A DNA stretch of 64,000 nucleotides. Source: Carya illinoinensis. Lineage: Eukaryota; Streptophyta; Magnoliopsida; Fagales; Juglandaceae. Every line of letters starts with the position of its first letter. Position 1 is the stretch's first letter. Positions 11,993-21,233 of this stretch are shown here, piece by piece. Position numbers and translations under genes: made by a program. Location of the stretch: assembly GCF_018687715.1 (NCBI RefSeq), contig NC_056762.1, positions 22,261,364 through 22,325,363 of the forward strand, in the 5' to 3' direction. The notes beneath the pieces are model-generated. The model did no database searches and was not told where the DNA came from. It saw only the letters and a list, made by a program, of their open reading frames with translations.

Positions 11993-12907
11993 GCAAAACT
12001 CTAAAATGATATCATTTTGTATTTGTTGCCCTCAACTTTAAAATGTTTTTTTTTTTTTTTTTAAACTACTTTCACAAATCTGGGTATTTGGTTACAAGCT
12101 GAGTAACCAGATTTTTATAACTGAGTACCAGTACCCAGAACATATTATTATACACTCAAATACCGATCCGAGTATAGTTGGGTATCCGTATCTACATTCG
12201 GGTTTAAACCATTACCAATGATCATGAGATGGCTACCCACATTATACAAGTGGAAAACTGCACTCCCTGCATCCCATTGACGCCTAGGCAGGGTGGACCA
12301 TGTGCTCCTCGCCCCCACCTCAGCTCCCTTTCCCTTTCCCACAGTAAATTACTTGGATCCACTCAATGTGGCTTTACTATTAACGATCTGAAGACCAATT
12401 TAATGATGCTCAAAGGTTCGTTCAATGGTCGACTAAACCCAATTCTCTGCCGCAAGCTTCCACGATGCCCTATTGGCACAGTAGCAAAGAAAGTGACCGG
12501 CAATATATGACATGCACCGCTCAGTCATCCGCACCTTAGATCACTTGAAAAATAATTTCCATATTCATCATCTTTGAATAAGATTGTTGTTTTTTGTGAA
12601 AGTTTTGTTTGGGAAAATCAACCAAGTTGCATGCCTTACTTCTCGTATCACTATTACATTATCCTTTTTACATACCACGCACATTAATGTGTGGGGACTC
12701 ACCCCAACATCCTCCTATGATGGATATTGATAACAGATTGTTCTTATTGATGAATTTGCTAGATATGTTTGGCAATTTCCAATGACAAGAAAGTTTGATG
12801 TTGTTACTATATTTCCTGTGGTGGATATGTTATTTTGTCTACTAACAAATTCTTCATAGATTATCATGTCTTGCTACTCCTAGGTATTGATGTCGACACC
12901 CAATCAG

Positions 12908-13105
12908 CTAGGTTTGAGTATCAAGAATATTTCTGATATTTTCAAAATATTCTATTACTTTTCATTAATTTATTATTACTTTTCACTTACTTTTTATTAT
13001 TATTTATTACTTTTCACTACTATTCAATATTCTATTATTACTTTTTTATTATTATTTACAACTGTTCTCAACACTTCTTACTATCCAAACGTAACAAGTT
13101 TTGAA
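12908..13105. mobile_element. AT-rich MITE inside the copia pol fragment
   Basis: Interrupts the integrase homology. The left end GTTTGAGTATCAAGAATAT and the reverse complement of the right end (GTTTGGATAGTAAGAAGTG) are similar, giving imperfect terminal inverted repeats. The interior is almost only A, T and C in short TTATTA and ACTTTT units. The GTTTGGATAGT terminus is of the type common in Fagales MITEs (from memory). Confidence 0.6.
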
Positions 13106-13756
13106 ATGCCTCTTTCCACATGACCCTATTTCGCATAAATCGACACTGTTCTTCATGGCAAATTTCCATTTGACATGGTCTTTCATAATCCACCACCCTA
13201 TCACCTTTTATGGATGTGCTTGTTATCCTATCTCAACCTTTTGGTCATTCTAAACTTGATTACAAATCAAGTCGCTGTGTTTTTATTGGCTTTTCCCCAC
13301 ATCACAAAGGATATCGATGCTTAGATATGGAAACGTGATGCATTTACATTTGCAGACATGTTTTCTTCGATGAACTCACATGATTTGCAGGTTTCTACAA
13401 TTCGATTTCTACCACACAATATTCAACTTGCAGCCCGTGAGCCAACCATCTCTACCCCCTTCCAGCCCATGCCACCAACCCAACTACTTCTTTTCCGGCC
13501 CCGTTAACCTCAAATGCTACAAGCCCAGAAGACATATCTGCTACCAATACAAAATCTCAGTCGAGTGTCCCTCAGCCTATGACAAATCCTGGCGTAGTCA
13601 GAAGGCACCAAATGATTGCTAGAACCCAATATGGACTTCATGCCCAAATGTGTTCTTATCCACTTGGCATCCTATTCCATCATCCTTTACAGTTGCCTTG
13701 CAAGCCCAATTCTGTGAACCCACCTCATACAAAAACGCTCTTCATGATCCTAAATC

Positions 13757-13970
13757 ATACGCTTATTATTTTCTTATTACTCATTTATTACTCTATATTA
13801 TATTTATTATTTTTATTATTTTTTAAGTATTTTTTAACATTAAGAAAAAATTAAAAAAATATACAACTTCACTTATAGTCATTTATTTAATTATTATGTT
13901 AAAAAAAGTTAAAAAAATAATAAAAATAATAATAAAAGAGTGATAGTAGAGTAATAAGCTTATAATTATT
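13757..13970. mobile_element. Second AT-rich MITE-like insertion in the copia pol fragment
   Basis: Breaks the pol homology between the residues ALHDPKS and the following WRYAMKDEL. The ends ACGCTTATTATTTTCTTATT and, reverse-complemented, TAAGCTTATTACTCTACTA are loosely inverted. It is rich in ATTATT units. The borders and target duplication are uncertain. Confidence 0.45.
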
Positions 13971-14148
13971 CAATGGAGATATGCCATGAAAGATGAACTA
14001 CGGGACCTACGTGAAAATCATACCTGGACCATAGTTCTTAAAGCTCTAGAAATGAACCTTGTCAATAAAAATGAAGACATGAGCGGATGGTTCTGTTCAT
14101 CGGTACAAAGCTCGTCTTGTTGTTTAAGATTTTACAAAACGATACTTG

Positions 14149-14607
14149 AGTCTCATTTGTTCTTTTTAACCTTAAATGATATAAATGTTAATATATATTG
14201 CTTACGTGATTTTATTGTTTTCGCTCCTTCCCAATTTAGAGGTTATTTTCTTATTACTATTATTATTTTTGTTTTTAAATTCATCAATCATCATGATGTT
14301 TTTCTTTCTTCTATATTATTCTAGAAAGAACCTGACACCTTTGTAAAATTATGTGCAGTGTTATTTTGGTGCACTTCTTTACAGTGTCGTTCTTTAGAAA
14401 TTTATATTCATAACTCGGTTTAACATGTACTGCACATTGTTGATACAAGATTTGATTTGTATTAAAAGTTTGTGAATTTACATATTACAAATCAAATTGT
14501 GTTGCATCAATTATATGATGATGTATCCTCCACACTAGCACATACATGAATATAATGACTATTCTTTAAGATTAAATAATTTATGAGAACACGAAAACTT
14601 AATTTCA
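14149..14607. other. AT-rich spacer, nothing recognised
   Basis: Between the copia fragment and the next nested element. No ORF, repeat partner or terminal structure that I can support. Confidence 0.5.
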
Positions 14608-14612
14608 CCCCC

Positions 14613-15108
14613 TCGAAGGATATTTCTCACCTTTTTGAGACTGGGCCCATACACATAAGGCATCTGGGCTTGCATAAGGCATCTGGGCTTGAAGTTCAGG
14701 TGTGCCTAACTCAGTCCAACCTTTTGTGAGGGAGATCCTGATTATGGCAAATGCAGGTGAAGCCCCACACGTACTCCATGCAACATTAATTGCCTCGACA
14801 TGGAATACGCGTAGGAATCCCGAGAGAAGACCCAGTTGTTGACAAGAGGCGGCCACATTAAATGCAGCAATATAGCAATCTGAGTGGACAAGAACCCTAC
14901 GAGGAGATAAGAGGAGGCAGAGAAAAAGGCAGGTTACCTACTCGATCACTCTCTCTAAGTTTTCACTACACTCTGTTTTCCTCTATGATTATAGAAATTC
15001 TGACTTTAGCATTGAAGATGACACATTCGCATCCAACCACCCTTTCCTCCACCCTCATAGGTATCTGGAGCATTGTCATTATGAGTGGCTACAAAACATG
15101 CATCAGCA
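14613..15108 (-). repeat. Left LTR of the old outer element
   Basis: 496 bp. Homologous to 26540-26911, with about 115 bp more near its right end (roughly 14905-15030). It ends GCATCAGCA, where the partner ends GCATCCACA. The short frame at 14605-14856 is inside the LTR and not a gene. Confidence 0.65.
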
Positions 15109-15256
15109 GTTGGTGCTCCCGGGCAAACGTATTGCAAAGTCTTTATCATCAGGGACGACTCCTCATATGGCTTGAACAAGAAACTCTTGACGGATTGATT
15201 CCTAAGGGGGAAACTTCCAAAACCCTCCTCCAACACAAAAAAGAATCTTTTGGACC
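15006..15256 (-). pseudogene. Gag-like relict, distal part, cut by the copia insertion
   Basis: The minus-strand frame ending near 15006 includes FFFVLEEGFGSFPLRNQSVK, which reads like the C-terminal side of plant gag-like proteins of the Transposase_28 (PF04195) type. Its continuation lies beyond the copia element at 25552-26047. Similarity is judged by eye and is weak. Confidence 0.35.
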
Positions 15257-15628
15257 TGTTGCAGATGGAGACAAAGAAGCAAACGGTGCATGGCTCATCG
15301 TTTACTATTTTGGCTCATTAGGCACCGTTCGGTGCTTTTGTATTGTTAGGCACCTCCCCAAGAATCATGCAGCAAATTGCTGCAACGTAGTGATCTGCTC
15401 TCCTATAAATAGGAGAGCTTAAGTGTGAGGAGAGTGTGTGCAGCAGAGAGAAAATAGAGAGTGCTGCGTGTGTGCAGAGTGCATCAAAGTGGGTGAGAGA
15501 GAGATTTCTGTAAAAATTATTTTTATAGTGAAATTACAGCAGCTGTGGACGTAGGCAATTGCCGAACCACATTAAATTTCGTCCCTCCTTTATTTATAAT
15601 CGTCTCTGTGTCAGAACAGCTCCCAACA
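15257..15628 (+). repeat. 5' LTR of the copia element
   Basis: 372 bp, TGTTGCAG...CCCAACA. Differs from the 3' LTR at five positions by eye. It contains a TATA box in a perfect palindrome at 15397-15418 and drives the element transcript in intact relatives. Confidence 0.95.
15397..15418 (+). promoter_or_regulatory. Palindromic TATA box of the copia LTR
   Basis: The arms GCTCTCCTAT and ATAGGAGAGC are perfect reverse complements around a central AA, so CTATAAATAG sits in the middle of a 22-bp palindrome. The same palindrome is kept in the 3' LTR at 25315-25336. The position in the LTR fits the core promoter. Confidence 0.7.
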
Positions 15629-15630
15629 CC

Positions 15631-15644
15631 TGGTATCAGAGCAC
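15631..15644 (+). promoter_or_regulatory. Primer-binding site (initiator tRNA-Met type)
   Basis: TGGTATCAGAGCAC begins two bases after the 5' LTR. TGGTATCAGAGC is the usual plant copia site complementary to the 3' end of initiator tRNA-Met. Confidence 0.9.
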
Positions 15645-16309
15645 TGGTTCGAGCTGTTCGAAAATTCAAGTGGTTCAAAATCAATTTTTGACAACTCCAC
15701 GGTGTTCCTCGCGTCGAGACGAATCCGTTGCAGCAAACGGAATCGAAAACGGAGGTCGGACGAGGCTACACGCGCCCCTAGAAGATCGGCGCGTGCATCT
15801 TGTAATATCCGCTCCTTCTTTCTTCTTCTTTACGTACGAGCCTTGATCCACGTGTCAAACTTCGGTGTATGTGCTGAGCCTTGCTCTACGTGTCGAGAGT
15901 CAGTCTATCTGACTAGCCTCGATCTACATGTTGAATCTTATCCTACGTGTTGTATCTCAATGGCGTGTTCTGAAAGTTATTATGCGAATTTCAAAATAAG
16001 ATAGATATTTTAAAGTTTATGGATATTTTAATATTATGAAAATATCTATAGAAAATATCTATGGAAGATATCTATAGAAAATATCTATGGAAGATATTTT
16101 CAGAAAATATCTATAGAAGATATTTTCAGTATTATTAGATAAGCTTGCTTTTAAAGTAGCACAATTATAATATTTTAATGAGCTCTGAAAATATTATAAT
16201 TGTGGATAATATCTTATATTAGATATTTTAGTTGTTTTAAAATATTAAGAGGTTTAACTTTACGTTGAAAACTCTTATTTAAATTAAATGGTTTTATCCT
16301 CTTTGAGTG

Positions 16310-16565
16310 ATTAATGATACATTATCAATTTAGATAATGATGAAGAAATATTATTTTATAAACTTTAGTTTATAAAATAATATTCTATCTTAATTCCTCT
16401 CAGTGTTTTGTTTAAGTGTTTTATGCACTTTGATTAATTAATGATACTTTATCATTTTATATAATGATGAAGAAAATATTATTTTATAAACCTTAGTTTA
16501 TAAAATAATATTCTATCTTAATTTCTCTTAGTGTTTTATTAAAGTGTTTTATTTAAAATAAAATA
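16310..16565. repeat. 128-bp tandem duplication with two perfect hairpins
   Basis: Two units spaced 128 bp. Each carries a 17-bp perfect inverted repeat around a 4-base loop (16347-16384 and 16475-16512; arm AATATTATTTTATAAAC). The units also share GTGTTTT and TTAATGATAC...TTATCA blocks. Just upstream, 16020-16135 is a run of short degenerate repeats of AAAATATCTATAGA/GGAAGATAT. Confidence 0.8.
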
Positions 16566-17810
16566 CTTACGCGTTTTCAAATCAGTGTTTTAAACTCATC
16601 GTTAGATCCTTTTGAGGATCCCGAAACGTAGGACTGAGATTAAATACCCAAACCTCTATCTTTTCTTCCTCACTTTTTCTCTTTTTCTTTTTTTTTTTTT
16701 TCTTTCTTTCTTTTCTCTCTCCCTCGTGCACGTCCAACCGTGCTTCCTCACTATGCATGCATTTCCTCCACCGTCGGGTCCAAGCCTCCCAGCCGGCGCC
16801 ACCTCCGGCCTCCGTGCCTCACCTCCCACACCGGCGTGACCCTCTCTCACCGGCGACCACAACTGCACCGGTGGTGTGTTTTTCCGGCCACCGAGTCTCT
16901 CTCTATCTCCCTTCAAAGAAATGGGTCTTCAACCCTTTTTCACCTCTTTGGACCACCATACACGGTTGAAACGGCCACCAAGCACCACCAATGGAACCAC
17001 CATGTCAAGGGCTTCCTCCCCATGTCCTTCTTTTTCCCTAACTCTCACTCTTTCTCCGATGGGTCTTCACACACACACGTTCGGTTGCACCGCCGTGCAC
17101 CACCATCCACGGCCACCCATGGTGTTTTACCACCACCACCTTGTTCCTCTCATCACCACGAACTTCCCCAAGAAATTCCATGGCCAACGGAGCTATGTGT
17201 AGCTCTCACTCTCCCTCACTCTCCAAGGCCGAAAATGACTTCAAACGGCCGATCCGCCGCCGTGAGCCACCGTATGGCCACCACCTCGCCACCACAGCTC
17301 CACCACATCTTCATCTACCTTTCCCTAGCTTTCCATGAAGTTCTATGGCTTTCATCCACCTCAAGCAAACTCCTAGCTTTCGGATTTACTGTTCACGGCA
17401 TGATGCCGCCGTGCTCCGCCACCCTTGACCACCACGAGGCCACCATGAGCCTTCCAAGGCCACGCCTAGCTTTTCTCAAGCTCAAACTACCACTTTATGT
17501 GGTGGACAGCCACCGTACGCGGTGTTACCGCGACGTACGCTCCTCCGACGCTTAATCGTGACGCGCAGCGAGCGATGCACGGGTTAGCCCGTCGATGGTA
17601 TAACCCTCTATCTCTAGTTATTTATGTTTAAAGTAGTTGATTGGTTAGATTGTAGACTGCGTAATTAGTAATTGTGGAGTTCGCTGCATAGTTGTGAAGC
17701 GAAGTGTAGTTGTGAAGTGTTGGGCTTGATTGTGTAGCATTGTGGACTATGTTGTGAAGTATGGGCGTGAGATGGATGCCACAGATGTGATACGGCGTGT
17801 AGTGTGAAAA

Positions 17811-18090
17811 GAGTACGCGTGAAGCGTACTCTGTGTAATGCAGTGACGCGTCGTGTGACGTGTGCTGTAGTGATGTGTGGCGTAGGAAAAAGGGAGTGCA
17901 CGTGGAGTGTACTCCGTGTTGTATGGCGATGCACCGTGTGATGTGCATCGTGATGATGAGTGTTGTAACGAAAGGAGTACGAGTGGCGCGTACTCCGTGT
18001 CGCGTAGCGATGCACCGTGAGGCGTGTATCGTAGTGATGTTGTCACAGTGTGGATGGAAGAGAGTTCACGTGAGTGTACTCTATACGAGG
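17811..18090. repeat. 82-bp tandem repeat, about 3.3 units
   Basis: Unit starts at 17811, 17893, 17975 and 18062. Each opens with GAGTNCACGTG-like sequence, then GTACTCCGTGT and a GATGCACCGTG-like block. The repeats are G/T-rich on this strand and explain the spurious long His/Thr frames opposite. Confidence 0.85.
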
Positions 18091-18157
18091 TCGTGATACA
18101 CTGGATGGCGTGTCACGAAGGGTTGGATGACGTAGCAGAGAAGTGTGGAGTGTATGG

Positions 18158-18610
18158 TCTAGTGTTGGGAACTGTGTAACAGTATCCTGAAACAATGGTG
18201 ACATAGCGTGTAGTCCGGGGTGACGAGATTTACCTTGTGGTTGACTATGGCTAAAGGTATATGGAAGTGGTGAAAAGATATCAGAGTGCATCAGAAGCAC
18301 AATGGGCCCCGTATTGTAACTCGAGATTCTGTCTTGAGCTGCATAATGTGACAGAGGCACATTTGTGGATGTAGTCCTCTTGTCAAGTGGCGGGAACTGT
18401 GTAACAGTGTCCTGCAGCAGTAGTGATGTGTCCTGTAGTCCAAGGTAACGGGTATTGCCTTGAGACTGACTTGTGACTAAGAGTATAAGGAAGTGATGGA
18501 GAAGTATCAGAGCGTGCAGCGGAAGCATGATGGGTATCGTGATGTGACTCGGGATTTATCTCGAATTACGTGACGTGACAGAGGTGCATTTATGGATGCA
18601 ATCCTCTCCC
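18158..18610. repeat. 225-bp tandem duplication
   Basis: Two units, with the shared start GGGAACTGTGTAACAGT at 18167 and 18392. They share ordered blocks such as GTGTAGTCC/CTGTAGTCC, AGTATCAGAG-like, GACAGAGG and GATG(T/C)A(G/A)TCCTCT to their ends. Confidence 0.85.
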
Positions 18611-20646
18611 ATTAAGTGTTGGGATGAACTTATAAAGAGCCGGGAAGTAGGAAAAGTCCTATCGACCGGGTCTTAACAAGTTGGTATTGGAGTTTGGAGC
18701 TTGTTTATACAAGCAGGCGTTTATTGGAATTATAAGTTGCTCTTAGGTGATAAAAGGGGATAAGATACATGTGTCTCTGGCAAGACAAGTGTATCAGACA
18801 GATTTATCATATGTAATGAGTAATCTGTCCTGATCATGGTTACATGGTATTTTAGCCAGAGAATTGGCTGACTTCATGTAGCTTGAATGGATGGAAATAA
18901 GGATGTAGCGTGGGTTAGGATACGTGAAAGTAGTGAAGAGTATATAGTTTAAGGTTGGGACGCATGACTCTGTATGTCAGAATCATGCGTTAAATTGTGT
19001 AAATAGAAGAACGAGACGGTGGTCTTAGTGTTTTAACCCTAAGGTGAATCACAGAGGTTCACTTTAAGGAATAAGACCCCAAAAATTTTAGCATAGTAAA
19101 TAGTATGTAAGAGCCCAGAGATGGATAGAGAATGTTTCAAGCAAAGCATAGTTCTATTTTCTAGAATAGTTACTTATGCATTAGATAGATGATGACATAA
19201 AGTTATGTGTATGCATGTAGGCTACCATCTGACACGCACATGAATGGACTGCATGAATTGAGTATGGCATGAAGTCCAGGTAAGTGTTACGTTCATACTC
19301 TTCTAGAATTTTCTCTATAAAAATGAAGAATAAGACGAAAGCTTTTCTGTAAAAAGGAAAATGAAACGTAAGTTTTCAAGTATAAGTACGTAACGGCCTT
19401 CCTTGGCAGCCCCTTTTTATGCACCCAAAGTATGTAGTGTATGCATGTGAATGGATGCTATAAGTAGTACGTATTGTATGTATATTGATGAAAAGAAACG
19501 AAATGAAACTTTAAAAGACGTTATATCTGTTAAGGACTGTAAGGATTGATAAAGAGAGAAAACTATCTTTTCTACAATAAAATAACTCTTTTAAAACAAC
19601 TTTAATGGAAAAGAAAGAAAATCAGTTTTCCTCTTAAAGAAACTTCTCTTAAAGCAACTTTTAGGAAAAATAAAGAAAATTATGCTTTAAACGATACGAA
19701 TAAAAAAGGAAAGCACTGTAAAGAAATGAACGGATTGAATGTATGATGTATGAAAATACGTAATGGCCACATGGACTGGACTGGAAATGATATCAAAGAA
19801 ATGGGCAGATTGCAATGCCGGGTAAGTAGTACTGGTAGTGCACCCAGTGCTGCACCCTGACTGAATGGATTCCTAACCCGCGGCCACGGGCGGAATCAGG
19901 TCCAAAAGACGGCTAACCCCAGCGCACGGGGCGTAACAGTGTGCAACGGCCACATGAAAGTGATAAGAATGAACGAATGCATGTTAAGAATGGATGCATG
20001 TATGTATGTATGAATGAATGGACCGAATGCATGAATGTACGTAAGTAAGAAAAGATGATTTAATGAACGTATGTATGCATGAATGTACATAGAAATATAA
20101 ATGCATGAAAAGATTCTTTAAGTAACGAAGGCAGCGACGCGTGGGGATCTGTTTTAAAGAAGAAATTATGTTTTAAATAAAAACCCCACCTCGAAACGTT
20201 TTCAAACGAAAAGAAAGACGTATGCATGCTACGTAAGATATGTATGTATGGATATGTATGTATGGAATGATAACTGCATGACTGAAAAACTATGTTATTA
20301 TATTTTGACTGTATGAAGTAATGCTTACGAGTCATCGACTCATTTTAGTTTTTTTTATGTGTGCCCTCCCAGGCATAAGATGAGCATGACAGGTCAGAAC
20401 AGGCACAGCCCAAGGGGAAGAGCACGAAGGCCTAGGCAAGATGTTTCACATTAAAAGCTTTAATTATGTAATGTAATGTTTTCCGCTGAAAGTTTTAATC
20501 AAGAAAAAAAATGAGATTTTATTTATAACATGGAGTCTTTTGTATCTTGGTATGCATGGCAAAGAGATTGAAAAGGAATCGTAATTCCCGTCGGTTTTTA
20601 TCAAAATCGATATGAAAAAGGACCCACCACAAGGACGGGCGTTACA

Positions 20647-21233
20647 CATTTGCTGCAAGCCACGCCCCCCACGCGCTCCGGAGGTTGAAGACGCATGCAC
20701 AACACGCGCCCACGCGCCCCCACGCGCGCCAGAGGTTGAAGAAGTGTGAAGGACACGCGCCCTAGAGAGGTTCGGCGTGTGTGTCACACGCGCCTCACTC
20801 TCCCTCACGCGCCACAGTACTGTACGCGCGTGTATTACATGCTCCCACGCATTGCCCACGTGCACTGTGCAGCGCGTGTATCTCACGCGCCAGACAGATC
20901 AGAACCGTCCGTTTTTCAGATATGTTTTTGGCTAGATCTAAGCCATTCGGAGTCCAATTTCGACGATCAAATAGTGCTTTCCAACTATTTGGATCATTCC
21001 GGACTCATCCGTACGGTCGAAATTTTGAGATTCGGCATCAGTACATTGGATCTGAACCATCCACGTGTTGCAGATCATTTTGGGCTAGATCACGCCAGTT
21101 GGAGTTCCATCGCGACGATCAAATAGTACTGACAGACTATTTGGATCGTTCCGGACTCGTTTCCAGCTAATTCGAGTGTTTCGGACGCAACGGTGATCTT
21201 TGCTTGTTTGAATTTGAACTCATTTGTAAAGTT
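20647..21233 (+). other. Rest of the copia leader before gag
   Basis: Continuation of the copia untranslated leader after the nested element. It is rich in CACGCGCC units (20650-20890) and then unique sequence up to the gag start. An upstream in-frame ATG at 21204 adds ten residues and is less likely to be used than the one at 21234, which begins MAGEEAKGVG as in relatives. Confidence 0.6.

Larger units (their letters stand above)
10532..12594. other. AT-rich spacer with a MITE and an unassigned ORF
   Basis: Mostly AT-rich intergenic sequence. It contains MITE copy 2 (11841-11992), a possible second MITE-like hairpin (about 11558-11757, ends TTATTCATACACATCAC against GAACGAATGATGAATAG) and one unassigned reading frame at 11227-11529. 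The region 12000-12540 holds only short frames that I do not believe. Confidence 0.5.
12595..14148 (+). pseudogene. Ty1/copia pol fragment (integrase to reverse transcriptase start), decayed
   Basis: Broken frames line up with copia pol in the right order. First comes the GAG-pre-integrase/integrase junction and core (HTTHINVWG, SSYDGY, FARYVWQFPMTRK). Next is the post-integrase block around 13215-13370 (GCACYP, then SSRCVFIGFSPHHKGYRC and VFFDE). A Pro/Ser/Thr-rich linker follows (about 13440-13700), then the start of the reverse transcriptase (WRYAMKDELRDLRENHTW, then GSVHRYKARLVV). There are multiple stops and frameshifts. No LTRs are visible, so this is an orphan fragment, interrupted by AT-rich insertions at about 12908-13105 and 13757-13970. 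It belongs to a different copia lineage from the element at 15257. Confidence 0.8.
15801..20646 (+). mobile_element. 4.85-kb LTR-like element (probable large solo LTR) in the copia leader
   Basis: Begins TGTAATATCC and ends GGACGGGCGTTACA, the TG...CA termini and GGGCGTTACA-type end common in plant Ty3/gypsy LTRs. The flanks CATCT (15796-15800) and CATTT (20647-20651) are a one-mismatch 5-bp duplication. Removing it leaves a normal copia leader of about 760 bp. No second LTR copy or protein domain is visible. The Pro/His-rich frames at 16612-17555 and the His/Thr-rich frames at 17628-18528 follow local composition and tandem repeats and are not genes. A primer-binding-like stretch at 18681-18700 might mean a composite. 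Internal tandem repeats are listed separately. Confidence 0.7.

Noticed and set aside
16740..17555. 271-codon Pro/His/Ser-rich frame
   Set aside because: Overlapping frames on the same strand are equally long, composition is CCACC-driven, and it lies within a 4.85-kb LTR-like element. No domain.
17628..18528. Overlapping minus-strand frames of 99-161 codons rich in His/Thr/Tyr
   Set aside because: They are read from the 82-bp and 225-bp tandem repeats, which lack stops on that strand.
18668..18700. LTR end plus primer-binding site (TTAACAAGTTGGTATTGGAG)
   Set aside because: The sequences before 18671 and before 20646 are not similar, so a two-LTR structure is not supported. Kept only as a possibility in the finding on this element.
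21204..21233. Upstream ATG as start of copia gag
   Set aside because: Adds residues not seen in gag proteins of this group; MAGEEAKGVG at 21234 is the usual start.
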